Shown one piece after another: positions 54,119 through 62,400 of a stretch of DNA of 64,000 bases. Made by a program: the position numbers and the translations under genes. The stretch is from the NCBI GenBank assembly GCA_016194905.1, contig JACQAP010000008.1, forward strand, positions 248,001 through 312,000, given 5' to 3'. The notes under the pieces are model-generated. The model searched no databases, was not told the origin of the DNA, and saw nothing but the letters and a program-made list of their open reading frames with translations. The number at the start of each line of letters is the position of its first letter. The first letter of the stretch is position 1. The DNA is from Betaproteobacteria bacterium (GTDB lineage: Bacteria; Pseudomonadota; Gammaproteobacteria; Burkholderiales; JACQAP01).

Positions 54119-54551
54119 TTTGCCTCGCCAGCATGCATTCCGTGTTGGGAACGTAAATCAGGCCGGCGATCTTGCGCACGAATTGGTCTTCGTAGACGTC
54201 CAGTTCAGCATCGGCGAATGCCACTTTCCACAGATTTTCGACGAGCGCGCAACGCTGCTCGATGGAGAGCAGACGCTTGATGATGGATGCCGGGTCGAAG
54301 TAGGACGTCAGGCGCTGCGATCCGGCTTCACCGAGCAATGCCAGTGCCTCGAGATCGGGCAATCCGAACATTTTGACCAGAGCAGCAACGGCCGTGCGCG
54401 CTTCTTCCGGACTCTGTTTGAAGTCGACGCGCGTCATCTCGTGCAGCAATCCCGCGACTGCCAACTGAAGCTGTCGTTGTTCCGAGATGGCCGGTGTGGT
54501 GCCGCCTCCGACGGAGAATTCGGCAAATAGAGTTTTCAGAGCGTTGAGCAT
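54105..54551 (-). CDS. TerB family (tellurite-resistance-like) protein
   Basis: Helical protein of 148 aa in the TerB/COG4103 group: QLQLAVAGLLHEMTRVDFKQSPEEARTAVAALVKMFG and LVENLWKVAFADAELDVYEDQFVRKIAGLIYVP carry the acidic metal-binding motif (D-x-E-x-D-x-Y-E). Members are TerB-like cytoplasmic proteins with unclear role. ATG 54551 (MLNALKTLF) is chosen; the longer frame lacks family sequence. The C-terminal residues RARG and TAG come from the repeat element, so the original tail has been replaced. Confidence 0.85.
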   Translation of the reverse strand: MLNALKTLFAEFSVGGGTTPAISEQRQLQLAVAGLLHEMTRVDFKQSPEEARTAVAALVKMFGLPDLEALALLGEAGSQRLTSYFDPASIIKRLLSIEQRCALVENLWKVAFADAELDVYEDQFVRKIAGLIYVPNTECMLARQRARG

Positions 54552-54656
54552 TGGCCGCCTGACGTGTTTTCTCGAGATCGCAGTTGGAGCGAATACAGGT
54601 GAGCTGAGTTCCTGCCGCACGCGCTGATTTGCATAAGTCGTTGCACTCCGGGTTTT

Positions 54657-55274
54657 TCAGTCAACAACGTCCATTCCTTTCCGGACCGCCGGCCTCGAGG
54701 CCATGGTGGCGCCCCAACGCTGAAGGTTGGCGAATCCGCCGGCCTGGTCGATGAGGGCCTTGCGCGGCGCGAAATTCGGGTAAAGCATCAGGTCGGCCAC
54801 CGACAGTTCGTCGGCGAGATATTCACGTCCCGCGAGGTGCGCGTCGCAAACCGAGAAAAAGCCGAGCAGGCGTTGTTTGAAATAATCGATGCTGGAAGGG
54901 ATTTTCTCCGGGACACTGTTTTCCAGGCGGAAAATCGCGCCGCTGGTCGCAGCAACATCGGTCGCGCCCTGCATGAACCATTGCATCGTGACAGCGCGCC
55001 GCGCCGCGTCCTTCGGCAGGAACTTGCCGGTTTTCTCCGCGATATAGAGGATGATGGCGCCGGATTGCGAAAGCGTGATGGGCTTGTCGCCAAGGCCGTC
55101 CTGATCGACGATGACGGGGATCAGGCCGGCCGGGTTGAGCTTCAGAAACTCCGCGCCGCAATGTTGGCCCTTGGCGAGATCGACTTTGTGGACACGATAA
55201 GGCAGTCCGGCCTCCTCCAGCGCCACCGACGCCCGAAATCCATTGGCAGTTCCCGCAGAAAACAGATCGATCAC
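54657..55274 (-). CDS. glutathione S-transferase
   Basis: GST of 205 aa, YghU/Ure2p-like by its motifs: FSAGTANGFRASVALEEAGLPYRVHKVDLAKGQHCGAEFLKLNPAGLIPVIVD, SQSGAIILYIAEKTGKFLP, and a C-terminal domain with ELSVADLMLYP. The start is the GTG at 55274 (MIDLFSAG), with SD GAGGAGA eight bases upstream; the longer ATG frame at 55301 would bury that SD. Cytoplasmic conjugation or peroxide/disulfide reduction is expected. Not linked to the other GST. Confidence 0.9.
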   Translation of the reverse strand: MIDLFSAGTANGFRASVALEEAGLPYRVHKVDLAKGQHCGAEFLKLNPAGLIPVIVDQDGLGDKPITLSQSGAIILYIAEKTGKFLPKDAARRAVTMQWFMQGATDVAATSGAIFRLENSVPEKIPSSIDYFKQRLLGFFSVCDAHLAGREYLADELSVADLMLYPNFAPRKALIDQAGGFANLQRWGATMASRPAVRKGMDVVD

Positions 55275-55424
55275 GATTCGCTCTCCTCTGTTCACGGCCA
55301 TGTTTTTTTGCGGGCCGTGGAAGGCGCAAGTTTAACGTCAGATCGCGTCGGCGTCTTCAACGTCGTATGCCACGATCGCCGCGTTACAATCCACCGACCC
55401 TAAACCACCAATGCGGGGAAATAC

Positions 55425-56447
55425 ATGAGAAGACTGATCGCGTTCATTTTCGCGCTGGGTGCCTTGCTCTGCGTTACGGCATCGCACGGTGCGCCGCTCG
55501 AAAAACCGAAGACCACCATCGCAGTCGGCGGCAAAGCCTCATTGTATTACCTGCCGCTTACGATCGCGGAACAGCTCGGCTATTTCCGGGACGAGGGCTT
55601 GCAGGTCGAGATCGTCGATTTTGCAGGCGGGGCGAAGGCGTTGCAGGCGATGATGGGTGGCGGTGCCGATGTTGTTTCCGGCGGATTCGATCACGTGATG
55701 GTCATGCGTGCGCGCGGCCAGAATCTTCGCGGTTTTGTGCTGCAGGGGGCCACGCCCGCGATATCGCTCGGCGTGGCGATAGAGCGGGCCGCCCGGTACC
55801 GGTCGCCGAAGGATCTGAAGGGCATGAAGATCGGCGTATCGGCGCCTGGTTCGAGTACGCATGCCTTCATCAATCATCTGCTGGCCTCAGTCGGGCTTGA
55901 ACCCGATGACGTGTCCATCATCGGTGTCGGCACCGGTCCGGCGGCCGTCGCGGCAATGCGCGCCGGCCACCTGGATGCGATCGCGAACATCGAGCCTGCG
56001 ATTACGCTGCTGGAAAAGACCGGTACGATCAGGGTCGTCGTGGAAACCGTGAGCGTGCAGGGGGCCAAATCGGTTTACGGCAGCCCGTTGCCTTCAGGCT
56101 CGCTCTACACCCGCGAAGAATTCATCAAGGCCAATCCGAACACGGTACAGGCGCTGACGAACGCGATGGTGCGCGCACTGAAGTGGCTGAAGACGGCGAC
56201 GCCGGACGACGTGGCAAAGACGGTCCCGACGGAATATCTGCTCGGTGATCGCACGCTCTACCTGGATGCATATCGCAAGAACAGCGAGAGCTATTCCCGG
56301 GATGGACTGTTTCCCCCGGCGGGAGCGGAGGCGCAGTTGAAGGTGTTGAGCGGTTTCGAGCAGGCGGTCAGGGAAGCGAAGGATCTGAACCCTGCCGACG
56401 CCTATACCAACGATTTTGTGCGCGATGCGCTGCACAAAAATAAATAG
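55425..56447 (+). CDS. ABC-type NMT1/SsuA-like substrate-binding protein
   Basis: Periplasmic binding protein, 340 aa. Signal peptide (RRLIAFIFALGALLCVTASHGAP), then the NMT1/THI5-like fold: TTIAVGGKASLYYLPLTIAEQLGYFRDEGLQVEIVDFAGGAKALQAMMGGGADVVSG and GMKIGVSAPGSSTHAFINHLL. Substrates of this group include nitrate, sulfonates, taurine, thiamine precursors and other small organics. No ATPase or permease gene is adjacent, so it is an orphan receptor or serves a distant transporter. Confidence 0.88.
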   Translation: MRRLIAFIFALGALLCVTASHGAPLEKPKTTIAVGGKASLYYLPLTIAEQLGYFRDEGLQVEIVDFAGGAKALQAMMGGGADVVSGGFDHVMVMRARGQNLRGFVLQGATPAISLGVAIERAARYRSPKDLKGMKIGVSAPGSSTHAFINHLLASVGLEPDDVSIIGVGTGPAAVAAMRAGHLDAIANIEPAITLLEKTGTIRVVVETVSVQGAKSVYGSPLPSGSLYTREEFIKANPNTVQALTNAMVRALKWLKTATPDDVAKTVPTEYLLGDRTLYLDAYRKNSESYSRDGLFPPAGAEAQLKVLSGFEQAVREAKDLNPADAYTNDFVRDALHKNK

Positions 56448-56554
56448 GGCGTGACTGACTGGGAAAGGCTCCCTTGAGCCGTCCCGCGACACGTGTTACG
56501 GTTGTAGTTCCCTATCCTGCAATCCGGTTATTCACGGGTTTCCCAAGGATGTGC

Positions 56555-56920
56555 ATGAAGTACTCGATAACAATCATAATCATGCTGTCGGCCGTTGCGC
56601 CCGTCACGGTGTTGGCACAAACCGCTCCCGAGACCGGCAAGGAAATTTTCGAACAGATGTGCGCCGGATGCCACGGCACCTACGGTAACGGCCAGGAAGG
56701 GACAAAGAGCGGGTTCGTGCCGCGTATCGGCACGCTCGCCAACAAGGAATACATGGCCTCGGTGCCGGACGACTATCTCAAGATGATTATCAACAAGGGC
56801 GGCGCCTACATGGGCAAGATCGCGGCCATGCCCGCCTGGGAGCACAAATTCAACGACGAGCAAGTCGCTGACCTCGTCGCCCATATCCGCACGTTGACGG
56901 GAACGGCGGAAAAAAAATAG
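56555..56920 (+). CDS. small periplasmic c-type cytochrome
   Basis: 121-aa monoheme cytochrome c. Signal peptide (KYSITIIIMLSAVAPVTVLAQ), heme motif C36-AG-C39-H40, and a distal Met in GGAYMGKIAAMPAW. The C-terminal helix (FNDEQVADLVAHIRTL) is typical of class I cytochromes. Start 56555 has AAGGA nearby. It precedes a PQQ-dehydrogenase-like beta-propeller gene by 117 bases and is a plausible electron acceptor for it. Confidence 0.9.
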   Translation: MKYSITIIIMLSAVAPVTVLAQTAPETGKEIFEQMCAGCHGTYGNGQEGTKSGFVPRIGTLANKEYMASVPDDYLKMIINKGGAYMGKIAAMPAWEHKFNDEQVADLVAHIRTLTGTAEKK

Positions 56921-57037
56921 AGATAAGAAAGATCCAGCCGGTCGAACGGCCAGGATATGCAGCTACGTCGTAACGCAGTTGAAGTGGAATTCTGACGAAG
57001 CACGTGCAGGGAATTCTAACCAGGAGGAGGAGAAGAA

Positions 57038-58696
57038 ATGAAAATTCTAAAATATGCAGCAGTAGTCGCGCTTGCGGTGGGGGCCCTTTCCGGTTCCGCA
57101 TTCGCGCAGGATCGCGCGAAGGCTGAACCGGGTGGTCCGGCAGGAAAATGGTCCACGCGCACGCCCGTCACACCCGACCCGAGCAAGATCAAGGTTCCAG
57201 CGGGGTACAAGGTCGGCGTGTTCGCGGCCGGGCTCGATACGGTCACATCGATCACGGTCGACAAGAGCGACAATGTCTGGGTCGCCATTTCGGGCAATAC
57301 TTTCGGCTTCCCGCCGGAAGGTATCGACAAGCCTCACGTGAAGATCTTTAACAAATCCGGCAAGCTGATCAAGGACAACGTCGGATTGGGCATGTTCAAG
57401 TCCTTTGCCCTGAACGAGATCGGCTATTGCGCGGAGAACGGCCGCACTTATGTCGGTGACTACAGCTACGGCGTCTGGGAAATCGACGGCGTGAACGGCA
57501 CGCCCAAGCTGATCATGAACGAAGTGCCGATTGGCGACCATGCGCTGGGCGGGATCATTTGCCATGACGGCTGGCTGTATTACGCGGTCGGCGCTCCGTC
57601 GAACTCCGGTTATGCGGATCCCGATATCCATGGCTGGACCGACGCGATCGATCCATATTGGGAGAAACGCACGCCGCCCGGTATTCCGCCGCTGCCTCGT
57701 GATCCACCCTGCCGGGACATAGTGTCAACGGGCTTGAACATTCGCGATAGCCAGGGCAATTTGACGGGTGCCTACCTGCCCAAGGGCACACCGTCCAAGC
57801 CGGGTATGGTAATCAAGGCGCAAAAGCCCTGCGGTGGCGCCATTCACAGGGCGAGGCTGAAAGCCGACAGCAACTACACCACCAACGACTGGGAAGTGTA
57901 TGCGATGGGGCTCCGCAATTCGTCCGGTCTCGCCTTCGGCCCCAAGGGCTCGCGGTTTGAAAATGCCCTGGTCGTCAGCGACAACGGAATGAACGACAAG
58001 GGCAATCGCCGTGTCGCCAATGGGTCGGAAAAGCTCTGGGTGGTGACCGAGAAGGGCCAGGACGCGGGTTTTCCGGACAAGGAAGGCGCGCATTTCGTGA
58101 ACATCAAGCGTTTCGGACCAGATGTTTACCGTGGCAACAGGTTCGATCCTACGCGCCCGAATCCGCAGCTCAATATCGGAGACAAGCCGTTTATTCCGCA
58201 ATTGCCCCCGTACCGGTTCATCGATCATTCGATCGGTGTGCGGGGCACGCCGCTCGCCGTAGCGAATCCCAACCCCAACGGGTATATCAATCCGGTGCTG
58301 GAATGGGATACGAACAACCCGATGGACGGGTTGGCCTGGGCGCCCAAGGCTTTCGGCACGGGTCCCGACACGCTGTTTACGGCGATCTTCGGCATCATCG
58401 ACAATGGTCCGGAAAGTCTGAGACCGATGTGGCCGGCCATCGTGAAGGTCGAGTTCCTCAACCCGACCGGCGTCAAGTGGTCGATCTTCGCCGAGAACAT
58501 CGATCCGGGTCCCAATGCCTATCAGAAAAAGGAAAACCGGGGCGGATTCGAGCGCACCAACGACGTCGAGTTCAGCATGGACGGCAAGACGATGTACGTT
58601 GCGGACTACGGCGAACTCTACGTGAACTACCAGATGGAATCGCCGTTCTACACGACGCCAAAATCCGCAGTCGTCTGGACCATCACGAAGGAATAG
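57038..58696 (+). CDS. secreted beta-propeller sugar-dehydrogenase-like protein
   Basis: 552-aa exported protein (signal MKILKYAAVVALAVGALSGSAFA) of the soluble glucose/sorbosone dehydrogenase-type six-bladed propeller superfamily. VPAGYKVGVFAAGLDTVTSITVDKSDNVWVAIS opens the first blade; HALGGIICHDGWLYYAVG, YAMGLRNSSGLAFGP and ADYGELYVNYQ follow in blade order. Residues equivalent to PQQ ligands (DHALGGIICHDG and LRNSSGLAF) are visible but not certain. A strong SD (AGGAGGAGGAG) and terminator suggest high expression. Probably oxidises a sugar or alcohol in the periplasm and passes electrons to the upstream cytochrome. Confidence 0.78.
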   Translation: MKILKYAAVVALAVGALSGSAFAQDRAKAEPGGPAGKWSTRTPVTPDPSKIKVPAGYKVGVFAAGLDTVTSITVDKSDNVWVAISGNTFGFPPEGIDKPHVKIFNKSGKLIKDNVGLGMFKSFALNEIGYCAENGRTYVGDYSYGVWEIDGVNGTPKLIMNEVPIGDHALGGIICHDGWLYYAVGAPSNSGYADPDIHGWTDAIDPYWEKRTPPGIPPLPRDPPCRDIVSTGLNIRDSQGNLTGAYLPKGTPSKPGMVIKAQKPCGGAIHRARLKADSNYTTNDWEVYAMGLRNSSGLAFGPKGSRFENALVVSDNGMNDKGNRRVANGSEKLWVVTEKGQDAGFPDKEGAHFVNIKRFGPDVYRGNRFDPTRPNPQLNIGDKPFIPQLPPYRFIDHSIGVRGTPLAVANPNPNGYINPVLEWDTNNPMDGLAWAPKAFGTGPDTLFTAIFGIIDNGPESLRPMWPAIVKVEFLNPTGVKWSIFAENIDPGPNAYQKKENRGGFERTNDVEFSMDGKTMYVADYGELYVNYQMESPFYTTPKSAVVWTITKE

Positions 58697-58718
58697 GTCA
58701 GGGCAATTGTTTTCCCAT

Positions 58719-58747
58719 CCCGGCGGCTGAGGCCGCCGGGAATTTTT
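58719..58747 (+). terminator. rho-independent terminator
   Basis: CCCGGCGGC / GCCGCCGGG, a perfect 9-bp stem with a four-base loop, then AATTTTT. It ends the cytochrome/propeller transcript. Confidence 0.9.
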
Positions 58748-58814
58748 CACAACCCGGTTTCCCTGCCCGCGATGCAAGCGTCCTGGAACACCGACAGAAA
58801 ACCCCGCGCCGTAA

Positions 58815-59270
58815 CTACCGGGTCGTCCTGGTAACCTTTTCTCGCAATTCCAGAACAATCGGGTCTGACGCCAGGTTCGCACCGTTCACCGTCACGGTGG
58901 CCGCGAACGTTCCGTCGTCCAGTTTGCGCAGATCATGCAGCATGATGCGTTTGGACTGGTGGATCATGTTGGCGAGCAGGGCATTGAGGCGATCGCGCAT
59001 CGCAATGGAAATGGCCTCGTCGCCGGGTATTCGCGAAACGCCATCCGGACGCACGCGGTGCAGTGACTCCGCCAAAGGATCCAGCGGTTCGATCGAGAAC
59101 CGGCACCAGCCCGCCGACTCACAGCCGCGAAACTCGGCCTCTACCGGTGCGGCGTGCCTTTGATGGGATGCAGGTGGTTCCGCGCGAATTGCCATTGGCA
59201 CGGACAACAAGCCGAGCAATGCGGCGCCGGCAGCGAGCAAGTTCGGTGACGCTTTGAGAACGCATGGCAT
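58815..59270 (-). CDS. exported hypothetical protein
   Basis: 151-aa protein with a signal peptide (PCVLKASPNLLAAGAALLGLLSVPMAIRAEPP). Two Cys (FRGCESAGWC) could form a disulfide. The rest (GDEAISIAMRDRLNALLANMIHQSKRIMLHDLRKLDDGTFAATVTVNGANLASDPIVLELREKV) looks like a compact alpha/beta domain. No family recognised. Transcribed divergently from uvrA. Confidence 0.6.
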   Translation of the reverse strand: MPCVLKASPNLLAAGAALLGLLSVPMAIRAEPPASHQRHAAPVEAEFRGCESAGWCRFSIEPLDPLAESLHRVRPDGVSRIPGDEAISIAMRDRLNALLANMIHQSKRIMLHDLRKLDDGTFAATVTVNGANLASDPIVLELREKVTRTTR

Positions 59271-59464
59271 GCACGGCGTTATATCAGGTTTTACTTTCGG
59301 AAGGCTCGAACACAGTGCCTGATACCGCTAGAGCGGAACAGCGCTGCCGTTGTTGCCGATGATCGCCTCGGCCACATTTCGGGCCGGTAGAATAGCAACG
59401 TGCCGGTCTGCCCCGGCAGGAACTATCCCTTGTTTTGCCGAACTATTTTCCTCATATACCCTCC

Positions 59465-62400
59465 ATGTCCGAAAAGCATTCCGAAGCCATTCACATTCGC
59501 GGCGCGCGCCAGAATAATCTCAAGAACCTCGACGTCGAGCTGCCGCTGAACGAACTGCTGGTGGTGACCGGCGTATCCGGCTCGGGGAAATCTTCGCTGG
59601 TGTTCGACACCCTGTACGCCGAGGGTCAGCGTCGTTACGTGGAGACGTTTTCTCCGTACGCCCGCCAGTTTCTCGATCGCATGGACAAGCCGCAGGTCGA
59701 TCGCATAGACGGCATTCCGCCGGCCATCGCCATCGACCAGACCAATCCAGTGCGCACGTCGCGCTCGACGGTCGGCACGATGACAGAACTGGCCGATCAC
59801 CTGAAGCTGCTGTTCGCCCGCGCATCGCAACTCTACTGCCGCGGCTGTGCCCGACCAGTGCGGCGCGACAATCCCGATTCTATTTACGCCGACCTGCAGG
59901 TCCGGGCGAAGCAGGCCGGCGATCCGCGCCTGATCATCACCTTTCCGGTCGGCATCCCGAAGAATTTCTCCGAGGAAGAGATCCTCAAGCTGCTGGAGAG
60001 CCAGGGCTACACGCGAATCCATTCGAAGGCGAAGAACCGGCTGGAAGTCGTACAGGACCGCTTGCGCATGTCGTCCGCGGAACGCGCGCGCGTCATCGAG
60101 GCACTGGAAGCCGCGCTGCGCGTCGGCAACGGACGTGTCAGCGTCTGTCCGGTGGGGGAGGCCGGAGGATCGCGCGACAGCGCGAACCAATCACCAGTCA
60201 CCAGTGACAAGCCACCGGTCGCCGCGGCGTGGCGCTACAGCGGCGACCTGCACTGCCCCGACTGCGACATCCACTATCGCGAGCCGAGCCAGAGTACGTT
60301 CTCGTTCAATTCGCCGGTTGGCGCCTGCGATACCTGCCGCGGTTTCGGCCGTGTCATCGGCGTCGACTACGGGCTGGTAATCCCCGACGAATCGAAGACC
60401 CTGGGGGGCGGCGCAGTCAAGCCGTGGCAGACGCAGAGCTTCAAGGAATGCCAGGACGATCTCGTGAAGTATGCGAAGAAACGTGGCATCCCGCTCGACA
60501 AACCATGGCGCGCCTTGAGTACAGCGCAGAAGAGTTGGGTCATCGATGGCGAGCCGGAATGGGTGAGCTGGAAGGAGTCCTGGCCTGGTGCCTGGTATGG
60601 CGTGAAGCATTATTTCGACTGGCTGGAGAGCAAGGCGTACAAGATGCATATCCGCGTGCTGCTGTCGCGCTATCGCGCGTACACACCGTGCACGGCTTGC
60701 GAAGGCAGCCGCCTGAAGCCGGATGCGCTGCTGTGGCGGGTCGGCAACAAGCAGGATGCAGATGCCGTGCTCGAGCCACGCAGGCGCCATCGCCCGAAGG
60801 ATGTCGCATGGAACGATGCGCAACTGCACGATGTGCCCGGCCTGACCATCCACGACCTCATGCAATTACCGGTGGATCGTTGCGCGCGGTTTTTCGCAAC
60901 CGTTCACCTTCCTTCTCTGCTCCTCGATGAAGCGACGGAGTTGCTGCTCGGCGAGACCCGCACAAGGCTCTCCTACCTGCAGGAAGTCGGACTCGGCTAC
61001 CTGACGCTCGACCGTCAGTCGCGCACGTTGTCCGGCGGCGAAGTCCAGCGCATCAACCTCACCACCGCGCTCGGTACGTCGCTGACCAATACGCTGTTCG
61101 TGCTTGATGAGCCGTCCATCGGCCTGCATCCGCGCGACATGGGCCGCGTGATCGCAGTCATGCAAAAGTTGCGTGACGCCGGCAACTCGCTGGTCGTAGT
61201 CGAGCACGATCCGCAGATCATGTTCGCGGCAGACCGCATCCTCGACATGGGGCCAGGGCCGGGCGAGAAGGGCGGCGAGATCGTATTCTTCGACCGGCCG
61301 ACCGTACTTGCTGCCAACTCCAATTCACTAACCGGCGAATACCTTCGCGGCCGGCGGCGTGCCGACGCCGGGTTGAAACGCATGCCGGTGAAAACCGAGG
61401 ATCCGAGGCTGGAAGTACGGGGTGCGGCGGAGCATAACCTCAAGCACATCGATGTTGCGATTCCGCTCAACCGGTTGGTGTGCGTGACCGGCGTATCGGG
61501 CTCGGGCAAATCCACGCTGATGCAAGACGTCCTGTATCCGGCACTCCTGAAACACAAGGGCAAGCCCACTGAGGCGGCGGGCGCACACAAGGCGCTGGCC
61601 GGCGCGGACCTGGTTGGCGATGTGGTGATGGTGGACCAGACGCCGATCGGCCGCACCACGCGCTCCAACCCCGCAAGTTATGTCGGCGCCTTCGACGCGA
61701 TCCGCGACCTGTTCGCAAAGTCGCCGATGGCGAAGGAGCGCGCTTACAAGCCCGGCATGTTCAGCTTCAACTCCGGCGACGGCCGCTGCCCGACCTGCGG
61801 CGGCAACGGTTTCGAGCACGTCGAAATGCAATTTCTCTCCGACGTCTATCTGCGTTGCCCCGATTGCGACGGACGCCGCTACCGGCCAGAGCTGCTCGAA
61901 GTTACGATCGCACCCGACGGCAAGCCGGCAAAAAGCATTGCCGACGTGCTGGACCTGACGGTATCGGAAGCGGTGGACTATTTCGCGAATTCGCCGGAAG
62001 TGCTGCGTCGGCTGCGTCCGCTAGCCGATGTCGGCCTCGAATACCTGCGGCTCGGCCAACCCGTGCCGACCTTGTCCGGCGGAGAAGCACAACGCCTGAA
62101 ACTTGCGGGCCATTTGGTAGAGGCAGTTAGGCACCCCTCACCCTTTACTTCTATCCCCTCACCGAAACGCGGAACGCTGTTCCTGTTCGACGAACCGACC
62201 ACCGGCCTGCATTTCGAAGACATTGCAAAATTGCTGCGCTCCTTCCGGCGCCTGGTTGAAGCCGGCAATTCTCTGCTGGTGATCGAACACAACCTCGACG
62301 TGATCGCCGCGTGCGACTGGATCATCGACCTCGGCCCCGAAGGCGGCGAAGCCGGCGGCGCTATCGTGTTCATGGGTACGCCGGACCAGATCCGCCTCGA

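Noticed and set aside
59271-59464. SOS (LexA) box upstream of uvrA
   Set aside because: I searched for CTG-N10-CAG and found no convincing match in this gap.
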